In this document: one piece after another, positions 1-7,985 of the stretch | How the letters are laid out: every line of letters starts with the position of its first letter | How positions within the stretch are numbered: position 1 is the first letter of the stretch | Assembly: GCA_026984795.1 (NCBI GenBank) | Contig: JALSRK010000024.1 | Location: forward strand, 186,001 to 250,000 | Source: Solibacteraceae bacterium | Lineage (GTDB): Bacteria > Acidobacteriota > Terriglobia > Bryobacterales > Bryobacteraceae | Direction of reading: 5' to 3' | DNA length: 64,000 nucleotides | Made by a program: the position numbers and the translations under genes | The notes under the pieces: model-generated | The model's database searches: none | What the model was told of the DNA's origin: nothing | What the model saw: the letters and a program-made list of their open reading frames with translations, nothing else

Positions 1-78
1 GCGCCGGAGCACCTGCTCGATGCCCTGCTCTTCGTTCAAGCAGGGGATGATCACGGTGATGCGCTGGTCACGGTACAA
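1..78 (-). CDS. GT2-family glycosyltransferase, N-terminus only
   Basis: Translating the minus strand off the left edge gives about 26 residues containing the pattern ITVIIPCLNEEQGIEQVL. This is the first beta strand and nucleotide-sugar-binding loop of family 2 glycosyltransferases such as dolichyl-phosphate mannosyltransferase-like enzymes. The frame is closed upstream by a TAG. No ATG lies between that stop and the motif, so the only usual start is a TTG at 78-76, with no convincing ribosome-binding site. The rest of the protein is outside the window, so donor sugar and acceptor cannot be assigned. The short divergent gap to the next gene fits a real gene start here. Confidence 0.6.
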   Translation of the reverse strand, partial: MYRDQRITVIIPCLNEEQGIEQVLRR

Positions 79-166
79 GTCGATGATTATTGTACGCCGA
101 CTTTTTGCGCCCTTTCGGAGTCTTCCCTATTGAGGCCAGGAGCCGCCTGCGCCCGCCAGGAGTACC

Positions 167-730
167 ATGATTAACATGAAAGCTGCGCCGGCACTCGTCG
201 CCGCCCTTTGGCTGTGGAGCGCCCCGGTCATGGGCCAGGGTGAGCTGGCCGCCATCCGCAAGGTCTATCTGCTGCCCATGGCCAGCGGGTTCGACCAGTA
301 CCTCGCCAACCAGCTTACCGTGAAAGGCGTTTTTCGTGTGGTCACCGATCCGCGAAAAGCCGACGCTGTGTTCACTGACCAGATCGGGCCTGCGTTCGAG
401 CTGCAGCTCCAAGAGCTATACCCGCCCGAACCCGAAGAGCAGGAGCCGGCGAAAGCCGCCGGGGAATCGGCTGAAGCGCCCGCGGAAACCCAGGCAAGCG
501 CCGAGGCTACAGCGGCGGCCGCCGAAGCAAAGAAAACGCGCGAAGAAAAGCGCCCGATCATCTCTTCGTTCCGGCGCGGTAAAGGGAATGTCTTCCTGGT
601 GGACCTGAAGAGCCGGCAGGTCGTCTGGTCCGCCTACTTGCCCCCGAAGAACTACTCGAGCAAACAGCTCAACAAGGCAGCCGGGAAGATCGTGACAGCG
701 TTGCAGCGCACCATCTCCGACACGCGCTAA
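167..730 (+). CDS. secreted hypothetical protein with Ala/Glu-rich insert
   Basis: A 187-residue protein. It starts with a signal peptide (charged start, hydrophobic stretch to about residue 20, cleavage near the MGQG sequence), so it is exported. Residues about 30-80 form a compact alpha/beta segment (VYLLPMASGFDQYLANQLT, then VVTDPRKADAVFTD) that loosely recalls the beta-alpha units of CsgG/LpoB-like envelope lipoproteins; that likeness is only an impression. Residues about 88-130 are a low-complexity Ala/Glu/Pro linker, followed by a short ordered C-terminal part with an FLVDLKSRQVVWSAYLPP stretch. The CCAGGAG ribosome-binding site sits 4 nt before the ATG, supporting this start. No catalytic motif is visible and no specific function can be given. 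Confidence 0.7.
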   Translation: MINMKAAPALVAALWLWSAPVMGQGELAAIRKVYLLPMASGFDQYLANQLTVKGVFRVVTDPRKADAVFTDQIGPAFELQLQELYPPEPEEQEPAKAAGESAEAPAETQASAEATAAAAEAKKTREEKRPIISSFRRGKGNVFLVDLKSRQVVWSAYLPPKNYSSKQLNKAAGKIVTALQRTISDTR

Positions 731-744
731 GCGCTGCTCCCCGC

Positions 745-1302
745 TCAGGACTTTCCGGTGGCCCGGGCGGCTGGCGGCCCGCCGGCGGCCTTTGCCGAGG
801 GGGTGGTTTCCGCCGGAGGCCGCGTGGCCGGTTTGGTCGGGGCCGGCTTGGCCGGCGCGGCCCGCACGATATCGATGCTGCCTTTGAAATAGGCGCCGTC
901 CTCGATGGAGATCGTAGCGCTTTTCAGGTTGCCCACCAAGTTGGCTGCACTGCGGATCGTGATCTTTGCACTGGCTTCGATGTCGCCGTTTACCGTGCCG
1001 TGGACGTCCACCTCCCGCGCCTTGATCGTCGCCTGCACCTTGCCGCTCTTGCCGATCGTCAGCCGGTTCTTGGGCAGATCCAGGGTTCCCTCGATCTGTC
1101 CGTCGAGGTAGAGGTCTTCCTCGGCATACAAATTGCCCTTGATCCGCACGCTCTTGCCGATTGTCGCCTCAGTACGCGTCACCCGGGGGGCCGGCGTGGC
1201 TGGCGCCGGCGCCGGCTGGGGCGGTTCGAACATTCCGCCCGGGCGCGCCGCCGCTTCCCTGGGCCTTTCCGTCGCTGTCTCTTCTTTGCGTCGCTTCCAC
1301 AT
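745..1302 (-). CDS. bactofilin (polymer-forming cytoskeletal protein)
   Basis: 185 residues. The N-terminal 45 residues are disordered and Pro/Ala-rich. The core at about 45-150 is the bactofilin (DUF583) right-handed beta-helix, recognised from its short repeating strands: TIGKSVRIKGNLYAEEDLYLDG, then GTLDLPKNRLTIGKSG and VDVHGTVNGDI. The tail is again Pro/Ala-rich. Bactofilins polymerise without nucleotide on the inner face of the membrane and act in cell shape, stalk formation or positioning of envelope enzymes. The ATG has an AGGTGA about 12 nt upstream. No peptidase or septation gene is adjacent, so the partner is unknown. The family assignment is firm; the cellular role is inferred. Confidence 0.92.
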   Translation of the reverse strand: MWKRRKEETATERPREAAARPGGMFEPPQPAPAPATPAPRVTRTEATIGKSVRIKGNLYAEEDLYLDGQIEGTLDLPKNRLTIGKSGKVQATIKAREVDVHGTVNGDIEASAKITIRSAANLVGNLKSATISIEDGAYFKGSIDIVRAAPAKPAPTKPATRPPAETTPSAKAAGGPPAARATGKS

Positions 1303-1477
1303 AAAGCCGCTTCACCTGCAATATTTACACTACCTTGCAACAAGTACACTCCGCCGCTGCCTCTCGGTGCAGCGATTCCGTACTTCCCGCTCGCTATCGC
1401 TTTCAGACTAGCAAACCGCGGGCCAGTGCGCCCCCTTACCGTGCGCCACTTCGGATCGCCGCTCGTGGGGGCAGTGG

Positions 1478-1483
1478 TAGAAT
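1478..1483 (+). promoter_or_regulatory. extended -10 element, short-leader promoter
   Basis: TAGAAT preceded by TGG (a TGn extended -10) lies 14 nt before the ATG of the metallo-beta-lactamase-fold gene. There is no Shine-Dalgarno sequence and no clear -35 box at the expected distance. Confidence 0.5.
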
Positions 1484-1497
1484 CCTCGCTAGCCCTC

Positions 1498-3393
1498 ATG
1501 ATTCGATTCACCGTGCTCCGGGTGCTTCTGCTCTGTGCTCTGGCCTTTCCGGCTTTCCCCGCCCAGTTCGAAACGGTCCGGCAGAACCTCCTCCGCTGGC
1601 GCGACTCTACCAACGTCTACGTCCTCCGGCGGGACGAGGCCGCCGTCTTGATCGGTCTGGGCAGTGGCACGGTTCTCGACGCGTTGCCGGGCATCGGCAT
1701 CACGAATGTCGAAGCGGTCTACCTCACCCACCGGGATCGTGACCAGTGGTTCGGGTTCCGCGAAGCGGAAGACCGGGGCGTTCCCGTTCACGCGCCCGCC
1801 GCCGACCCCCAGACCGGCGGCTACAGTGCGGCCTCTATCCGCCGTTACTGGCGGCGATGGTTCCCCATACCCAACAGCCGCTTTCCCTATTCGATCATCA
1901 CCCAACCCACCGACTACCCCCTCGTCGATGTACGCCCGGCGTCGGACATCGAGACGTCCGCGGGCCGCCTCCGCGTCCTCTCCATCCCAGGCCACACCAC
2001 TGACCAGGTCGCCTACCTGATCCGCTTCGGCGGCCGGCTCGTCGCCTTTACCGGCGATCTGATCTATGCCCCCGGAAAGGTCTGGCAGGGTTACCAGCTC
2101 GACTGGGACCACTGGCGGGGACTGGGCTACGAGGCGGAGTTCCGCTCCCTGCTCCGGATCAAAGACGAGCGTCCGGATCTCTTGTTGCCGGCCCACGGAG
2201 AGCCAATGGCGGGCAACATCGGCGAAAAACTGATGCTCACCGCGGACCGTGTCTGGCGGGCCGCTCGCTTGAAGAACTTCGAGCTGTTCGCCATGGCGGC
2301 TCAGCCGCCGATCACCGAGACGAGGATCCTGAACCGGCTCGAGATTCACCGCATCGGCCTGCCCAGCGGCAAGAAGACCGTCCTCGAGCGCCTCAGCCGG
2401 CATCTATGGTTGGCTGGGAACAACTATTTCCTTGTTTCGGACGGCGGCGCCTGCTTCGCCGTAGACAACAACCTCGCTCCCGAGGACTGGCAGCCGATCC
2501 TCGAACGCATCGGCGCCACGAAGGTCGAGTTTCTTTGGGTCACCCACCTGCACTCGGACCACACTTTGCGGCTGCCCGAGATCCGGCGGCGTTACGGCCT
2601 CGCGATCCTCACCGTGGAGCCGCTGGCGGACCTGCTCGAGAAACCCTGGGCCTACCTGCATCCGTATGCCAACTTCGCCGGCGTCAAGCCCGACCGGGTG
2701 CTGGAGGACGGCGAGGAGTTCGAGTGGCGGGGCTACCGCTTCCGGGCCCATTTCGCTCCCGGCCAGACCTGGTTCCATTCCTTCCTGGAGACCACCATCG
2801 ATGGACACCGCGCCGTCTTCTCCGGCGACAGCTTCTACCCGGTCGCCCACTGGGACCTCGCCGACGGCACCGGCGGCTGGAGCGGCTTGAACCGCGGCTT
2901 TCCTGAATATCACGCCCGCTCGGCCCGGCTGATGATCGACATCCGGCCGGAATGGGTGCTGGCCGAACACGCCAAACCCTTCTGGTACAGCGAGCGGGAG
3001 TGGCGCCTCCGCGTCCGCTGGGCCGAGGAGGCGGCAAGGGCCCTGGACGCCCTGTCGCCGAGCGGCAACCACCGCTATGATTTCAACCCCCATGTCTTCG
3101 GCGCCTACCCGTTGATTACGCGGGGGGCCGAAGGCACGGTCGAGCTGCGGGTGGACAATCCCTTCGACGAGCCGATGCAGATCGCATATCGGGTCAAGAG
3201 GGATGCGCCCGCCGCCGTCACCCCATCGAGCGGCGAGTTCATCGTCCCCACCCGGTCCGCGGCGGGCCGCCGCCTCGAGTTCCGGTTGCGCGAGGCCCGC
3301 CCCGGCGAGCGTTACGCGATCCCTGTAGAGATCACCGCGCGTGGCCTTTACCTCGGGCCGGCGGTCTTTTTCCTCGCGGACGTGCCGGACTAG
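1498..3393 (+). CDS. exported protein with two tandem metallo-beta-lactamase-fold domains
   Basis: 631 residues from the ATG at 1498. The start was chosen because a signal peptide (MIRFTVLRVLLLCALAFPAFPA) follows at once; the frame is open far upstream but overlaps the bactofilin gene. Domain 1 (about 30-260) has the MBL shape, but the metal motif HxHxDH reads H78-R-D80-R-D82-Q83; later elements PGHTTD, TGD and PAHG are kept. Domain 2 (about 295-525) has an intact H350-L-H-S-D-H355 motif, SGD and AEH, but the usual PGH reads PGQ at Q423. A C-terminal beta domain of about 90 residues follows. Each domain therefore lacks ligands that the other keeps. It probably acts as a periplasmic hydrolase of unknown substrate, with domain 2 the likelier active centre. 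Confidence 0.8.
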   Translation: MIRFTVLRVLLLCALAFPAFPAQFETVRQNLLRWRDSTNVYVLRRDEAAVLIGLGSGTVLDALPGIGITNVEAVYLTHRDRDQWFGFREAEDRGVPVHAPAADPQTGGYSAASIRRYWRRWFPIPNSRFPYSIITQPTDYPLVDVRPASDIETSAGRLRVLSIPGHTTDQVAYLIRFGGRLVAFTGDLIYAPGKVWQGYQLDWDHWRGLGYEAEFRSLLRIKDERPDLLLPAHGEPMAGNIGEKLMLTADRVWRAARLKNFELFAMAAQPPITETRILNRLEIHRIGLPSGKKTVLERLSRHLWLAGNNYFLVSDGGACFAVDNNLAPEDWQPILERIGATKVEFLWVTHLHSDHTLRLPEIRRRYGLAILTVEPLADLLEKPWAYLHPYANFAGVKPDRVLEDGEEFEWRGYRFRAHFAPGQTWFHSFLETTIDGHRAVFSGDSFYPVAHWDLADGTGGWSGLNRGFPEYHARSARLMIDIRPEWVLAEHAKPFWYSEREWRLRVRWAEEAARALDALSPSGNHRYDFNPHVFGAYPLITRGAEGTVELRVDNPFDEPMQIAYRVKRDAPAAVTPSSGEFIVPTRSAAGRRLEFRLREARPGERYAIPVEITARGLYLGPAVFFLADVPD

Positions 3394-3522
3394 CCTGTCT
3401 GCGCGGAGCCCCGCTCCTCCGCCACACGCCGCCGAAATCCCGTGCTCAACTCCAGCCGCTTCCTGGTAGACTGTTGTTTCCGCCGTTCGGGGATGACGGC
3501 GACCGGAGAGGCAAGGGCGGCA

Positions 3523-3921
3523 ATGTTGGGAATCGGGGGGCGCGTATCATTAGCTGGCCGGCGACAGCTCGGCGCGTGCTTGGCGTGTTTGCTATTGTGC
3601 CTCCACATTGGGGCCGCCGCCGGCGCCCTGTTCGGTTACGAAGGTTTCCACGGCTGCGGCTGCGAAGCGTCGCGTTGTCTTTGCCGGCACGACGATCACG
3701 GGCGTTGCTGCCGCCGCGCCGCCGCCCGGAAGGGCGACGGCTGGTCCCGCTGCTCCCAGCAGCCGGGTACCAGGCTGCTCGCCGTTCCCGCTGTGCTTCC
3801 CGGGCCGACGGCTCTATCCATCCCCGGCCGATGCCCGGACACGCTGTCCGCCCCGGCTGCTTCCCCGAGCAATCCCGCCTTTGAGGTAACCGTTCCGCCT
3901 CCACGGCCCGCCGGCCGCTGA
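3523..3921 (+). CDS. small exported Cys/His-rich protein, possible metal handling
   Basis: 132 residues. After an Arg-containing start comes a hydrophobic stretch (LGACLACLLLCLHIGAAAGALF), consistent with a signal or membrane segment, then a dense Cys/His cluster (HGCGCEASRCLCRHDDHGRCC) and a Pro/Ala-rich tail. It lies 166 nt upstream of a TonB receptor resembling copper receptors and in the same direction, so metal binding or metal-linked sensing is a reasonable guess. No known family was recognised. ATG 3523 has AAGGG 5 nt upstream; ATG 3493 in the same frame is the alternative. An extended -10 (TGGTAGACT) at 3464-3472 could drive it. That it is a real gene is likely but not certain. Confidence 0.45.
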   Translation: MLGIGGRVSLAGRRQLGACLACLLLCLHIGAAAGALFGYEGFHGCGCEASRCLCRHDDHGRCCRRAAARKGDGWSRCSQQPGTRLLAVPAVLPGPTALSIPGRCPDTLSAPAASPSNPAFEVTVPPPRPAGR

Positions 3922-4087
3922 TGCCGGCTCTGGCTCGCCGGAGCCCTGTCCGGCCAGGCGAACCAGCGTCCGCGGCTCCGTGTCTTTGGTAGTCCTTTTC
4001 GCAACCGCGCACAGACCGCCCCGGCCCCGGCCGGTGGGGATGTGTTCCATCAAGAAAACAAAACTACGTTTGCCATCGGAGGTGGTC

Positions 4088-6409
4088 ATGAGTTTGAAGT
4101 GGATCGCCCGGCTGGGCTCGGGCATGTTCCTGGCGGCGGGCCTGTTGGCCGCCGCGCAGCTTACCGTCAGAGTGCTGGACCCGAGCGGCCGTCCCGTACC
4201 GGGAGCGGCGGTCGAGTTGCGCTCCTCAGACGCCGTCGTGGCCTCGGCGCGGGCCTCGGACGAGGGCGTGGCGCGGCTCGAGGCGCCGCCCGGCGAATTC
4301 AGCCTGCGGGTCTCGGCCGCCGGCTTCGAGGACTGGGAGGCGCCCCGGTTGCGGCTTTCTGCGGACCAGACCGTCGAGGCCCGGCTGGAGATCTCTCCAC
4401 TGAGCACCGTCATCCAGGTGAGCGCGGAGGCCCCGCCGCGGATCCACTCGCAACAGGTGGCGGCCGAGGAGCTGGAAGCCGAACCGCCCCGCGACCTGGC
4501 CGAGATGCTCCGGGACGCAGCCGGCGTGGGAAGCGTGCGCCGCGGCCCGGTGAATCTCGACCCCGTGGTTTCCGGCCTGCGCGAGTCCCAGCTCGCGACC
4601 ATTGTGGACGGGACCCGGACGTTCGCCGCCGGACCCGCGCGGATGGACTCGGAGTTGAGCCACGTCGCGCCCCTGCTCGTCGAGGACGTCCAGGTCGTAA
4701 ACGGCCCTTACGCTTTGGCCGAGGGTAGCGGCACTCTCGCCGCGGTCCTCGTCCGCACCCGCAGCGTGCCTTACTACGACTCCTGGGCCTGGGGCGGGGC
4801 GGCCGCCGCCGGCTATTCCTTCAATGGCTCGGACCGTTTCGCCGACGGTGAGTTCCACGCCGGGAACCGGCGCTTCGGTTTCCTGCTGTGGGGCGGCGCG
4901 GGCCGCGCCAACGACTACCGCGCCGGAGGCCCCGCGCCACAGCTTTGGGTTCCCTCCCGCTATTCCCGCTACCACGGCGGCGGTAAGTTCCGGGCCGCCT
5001 GGGCCGATGTCCACGAGCTGCTGCTCGAGAGCGGCTACGACCAGCAGAGCGACGTCGATTACCCGGGCCGCCTGCTGGACGCCGTCTTCTTCATCACCCG
5101 CTCCTGGGCCGGCGCCTATCAGTGGAAGCAGCCCGGCGGCGTCCTGCAGCTCTTCAAAGCCAACCTCTACCTGAACAAGAAGAGCCACCGCATGAGCAAC
5201 GACAAGAAACCCACCGCCCGGGACATGCCCGGACGGATGCCCCCGTTCGGTTTGGACATCTCCGTGCCCGCCGAGTCCGACACCTGGGGCGGAGCCGCCC
5301 GAGCCGTCTTCGGCCCTGCGCCCCAGTGGACCGCCCGGGTGGGCTTCGATTTCTTCAACGTCGCCCAGGACGCCCACCGCTACATCTCCCGCCGCCGCGA
5401 CGGCCGGCTGCTGGTCCACGACCGCCCCTGGCCCGACGTCACGCTGCGCAGCCAGGGCCTCTGGTTCCAGGCCGAGCGCCGCTCCGAGGCCGGCGGCCTC
5501 TCGGGCACTTTCCGCCTGGACTTCTCGCAAGCCGACGCACGCGCCCCGTCGGACTTCTTCCTGGAGCACACTACCGGAGCCATCCGCCGCAGCGACATCA
5601 GCCCGAGCTTCAGCCTGGCGGCCTGGCGCAGGCTCGGCTCCGGCTTCACCCTCGGGCTCGGCTTCGGCCGGGCCGTACGCTTCGCCAACGCCGTGGAGCG
5701 CTACTCGGACCGGTTCCCCAGCACGAAGTTCCAGATCGCCGCCGAGTTTCTCGGCGCCCCCGGGGCGGGCCCTGAGGTCAGCTACCAGGGCGACCTTTCG
5801 CTCGAGTGGCGCGCCCAGCCGCTAGCGCTCCACGGCGGCCTCTTCTACAGGCGCCTCGACGGCTATATCACCGTGGCGCCCGACCCGGACTTGCCGAAGA
5901 AACTGCCCCTGAGCCCGCCGGTCGTCTACCGGTACCTCACCGGCGACCATGCCGTCTACCGGGGGTTTGACTTCGGGCTGCGCCTCCAGTTGCCGCACCG
6001 CGCCGAGCTGCGGGTCACGGGGGCCAAGACGCTGGCCGACGACATCGAGGCCCACGCCCCGCCCATCTACCGCAACGAGCCGCTGCTTGGCATCCCGCCG
6101 CTCGAGGTCCGCTCGGCGCTGCGCGGGCGCGGCTGGCGAGACCGGCTGTGGGGAGAATTCGCCATGCGCAACGTCTGGCGGCAGGACCGCGTCGCCTACT
6201 CCCGCTTCGAGACCCCGACGCCGGGCTTCACCGTCTTCTCCGCCCGTGGCGCATTCCGCGTCCACGGGGGCCTGCAACTGCTGGGGGCCGTCGAGAACCT
6301 GGGGAACAAAGGATACTACGAGCATCTGAACTCGCTCAACCCGTTCACCCGCCAGCGGATCTACGAGCGGGGGAGGAACGTCTACGCCGGATTGCGCTGG
6401 CGCTGGTGA
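4088..6409 (+). CDS. TonB-dependent outer-membrane receptor, OprC/copper-receptor-like
   Basis: 773 residues starting at an ATG preceded by GGAGG at good spacing; the frame is open further upstream. A signal peptide ends near AAAQ (about residue 24). Residues 25-105 form a carboxypeptidase-regulatory-like beta sandwich. A plug domain follows (about 115-235) with AEMLRDAAGVG, the region IVDGTRTF..RMDSELSH and VQVVNGPYAL. The rest is a 22-strand-type beta barrel ending in an aromatic residue (LRWRW), as expected for BAM recognition. The arrangement around RMD in the plug recalls copper receptors of the OprC/NosA type, so the substrate may be a metal complex. It would be energised by TonB-ExbBD, not encoded here. 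The upstream Cys/His-rich gene supports the metal idea; other substrates remain possible. Confidence 0.85.
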   Translation: MSLKWIARLGSGMFLAAGLLAAAQLTVRVLDPSGRPVPGAAVELRSSDAVVASARASDEGVARLEAPPGEFSLRVSAAGFEDWEAPRLRLSADQTVEARLEISPLSTVIQVSAEAPPRIHSQQVAAEELEAEPPRDLAEMLRDAAGVGSVRRGPVNLDPVVSGLRESQLATIVDGTRTFAAGPARMDSELSHVAPLLVEDVQVVNGPYALAEGSGTLAAVLVRTRSVPYYDSWAWGGAAAAGYSFNGSDRFADGEFHAGNRRFGFLLWGGAGRANDYRAGGPAPQLWVPSRYSRYHGGGKFRAAWADVHELLLESGYDQQSDVDYPGRLLDAVFFITRSWAGAYQWKQPGGVLQLFKANLYLNKKSHRMSNDKKPTARDMPGRMPPFGLDISVPAESDTWGGAARAVFGPAPQWTARVGFDFFNVAQDAHRYISRRRDGRLLVHDRPWPDVTLRSQGLWFQAERRSEAGGLSGTFRLDFSQADARAPSDFFLEHTTGAIRRSDISPSFSLAAWRRLGSGFTLGLGFGRAVRFANAVERYSDRFPSTKFQIAAEFLGAPGAGPEVSYQGDLSLEWRAQPLALHGGLFYRRLDGYITVAPDPDLPKKLPLSPPVVYRYLTGDHAVYRGFDFGLRLQLPHRAELRVTGAKTLADDIEAHAPPIYRNEPLLGIPPLEVRSALRGRGWRDRLWGEFAMRNVWRQDRVAYSRFETPTPGFTVFSARGAFRVHGGLQLLGAVENLGNKGYYEHLNSLNPFTRQRIYERGRNVYAGLRWRW

Positions 6410-6476
6410 ACACCACTGCGCCGGCGGCTTGGCCTGGTTCGATCGTGGGAATTGAGCGGGGGCGCGGGCCGGCAGC

Positions 6477-7886
6477 CTAGCGGCGGATTTCAAAAAGGGT
6501 CCACGGCCGGGACGGGATGTCACGCAGGTATCCCTTCTGCCAGGAGAACTCCGGGTGCTGCTTGAGATATTCCTCAGCGTGGAAATCGATGCCGCAGGCG
6601 TGGCCGGCCGCCGCCCACAAGGCCATCTGTTCGGCCAAGACCGAGTCGATTACTTTGTTCTGCACCGCTCCCGCCGGACCGTACGGCGGCTGCCACGGCG
6701 GCACGCCTCGGGGCGAGAGGTCCACGTGCCCGCACAAGGTCCGCTCGTTCGGCTCCTCTTTCTTCTGATAGGTGTCGAAGTGATCGGCCAGGAACCGCTT
6801 CGCCGCTTCGACGTCGATCCGCCCTTTGTACTCGGCCATCAGTTGCTTCCAGCGGATGTGCCGCGCGTTCGGGCTCAAGCTCGGGTCGGCCAGGTCGAAG
6901 GTCGTCTCCTCGCGCGCCAGCTTCTCGTTGACCGGGAAGTTCGATCCCACGAAATACCCGTCTTTGGTCCTTCGCAACGTGACGTTCTTCAGGCCGAGTT
7001 CCAGGCTCGCGATCTCGCCCGTCTTGCGGTCCCCCACCAGCCAGTTGTTCGCGTAGCCGCCGTTGTTGCCCTCTTTCATGATGCAGACGTAGTCGTCGAT
7101 TGAGGAGGAGTACTGCATCGCCTTCCGGGCCCGGACGAACTCCGGGACGCCGTCCGGATCGTAGCCCTCGAACTTCGAAATTGTCGTCTCGGTGATCATG
7201 ATCCCCGCGTCGTTCACGCCGAAATCGTCGGCCGAGTGGATCAGCCCGGGAAAGCCGTCCATCAGGATGCGGTGGCCCTTCTCCGGGACGATGTCGAAGA
7301 TGATGGTCCAGCGCTCGCCGTCCATGTAGCCGGTCCAGGCATTGTGGGCCATGACGATCCGGCCGTCCGTGGTATAGCTCCCGGTGGCCACGAAGGCGCT
7401 GCAGGATTCCGGCGCCCCTTTCGATTCCGGCGTCTCGATGCCGTGCAGCTTGTCGTAATACTTGGTGTAGTAATCCCACTCGAGCCAGGCGTTCATCGCC
7501 GCCACGTCCCAGAGGTCCATGGCCACGCCCCGGGCCTTCAAACCCTCGGCGATGCCCTGCAGTTCGCGCTGGTATTCCTCATCCACGTGCGGCCAGTGCG
7601 TCTCGCGGGCCGCCTGGCGATAGAACTCCCAATCCTTGTCTCCGTCGTGGGTGAGGTTCAGGCGGATTACCCCGAAAGCGTCTTCGATTTCCGGGGCCAG
7701 CAGGTAGCCGTGCTGGAAACCGATCTCCTCGGGATTTCCCTCCAGATGGACAAAGATCCAGCCGTTCTTTTCCGGGGCGCGCCAGGCCCGGGCTAGTCGG
7801 GGATCGGTTTCTTGCCCGCAAGAGGCGAGCCACAAGGCCGCCAGCACAACACCGGGAATGATTCGCAAGGAGCGGAGCACAGGCAT
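6477..7886 (-). CDS. lipoprotein of the C45 / phospholipase B-like Ntn-hydrolase family
   Basis: 469 residues. The N-terminus has a lipoprotein signal with lipobox L20-A-S-C23, so the mature protein is lipid-anchored in the envelope. The chain then matches the C45 acyltransferase/phospholipase B-like group of N-terminal-nucleophile hydrolases: a long helical part (about 55-155), then E-S-C162-S-A-F followed by GRIVMAHNAWTGY, the usual arrangement around the nucleophilic Cys freed by autocleavage, and later VNDAGIMITETT. Such enzymes hydrolyse amide or ester bonds; the substrate cannot be told. Upstream, TAGACT ends 6 nt before the ATG with no ribosome-binding site, divergent from treZ. Family assignment is good; activity is inferred from the retained Cys. 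Confidence 0.78.
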   Translation of the reverse strand: MPVLRSLRIIPGVVLAALWLASCGQETDPRLARAWRAPEKNGWIFVHLEGNPEEIGFQHGYLLAPEIEDAFGVIRLNLTHDGDKDWEFYRQAARETHWPHVDEEYQRELQGIAEGLKARGVAMDLWDVAAMNAWLEWDYYTKYYDKLHGIETPESKGAPESCSAFVATGSYTTDGRIVMAHNAWTGYMDGERWTIIFDIVPEKGHRILMDGFPGLIHSADDFGVNDAGIMITETTISKFEGYDPDGVPEFVRARKAMQYSSSIDDYVCIMKEGNNGGYANNWLVGDRKTGEIASLELGLKNVTLRRTKDGYFVGSNFPVNEKLAREETTFDLADPSLSPNARHIRWKQLMAEYKGRIDVEAAKRFLADHFDTYQKKEEPNERTLCGHVDLSPRGVPPWQPPYGPAGAVQNKVIDSVLAEQMALWAAAGHACGIDFHAEEYLKQHPEFSWQKGYLRDIPSRPWTLFEIRR

Positions 7887-7892
7887 AATCGA

Positions 7893-7898
7893 AGTCTA
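7893..7898 (-). promoter_or_regulatory. -10 element of a probable leaderless transcript
   Basis: On the minus strand TAGACT ends 6 nt before the ATG of the C45-like lipoprotein gene. No Shine-Dalgarno sequence fits between them. Confidence 0.45.
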
Positions 7899-7971
7899 GC
7901 AATCGATGTGCCGGCGCTCAAACCACGGGTCTGGAGGGTTCCTGGCCATCTCGGCGAGCGTGGCGGGTCTC

Positions 7972-7977
7972 TATCTT
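7972..7977 (+). promoter_or_regulatory. -10 element of a probable leaderless transcript (treZ)
   Basis: TATCTT ends 8 nt before the treZ ATG, with no Shine-Dalgarno sequence between them. Confidence 0.4.
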
Positions 7978-7985
7978 TTCTCACC

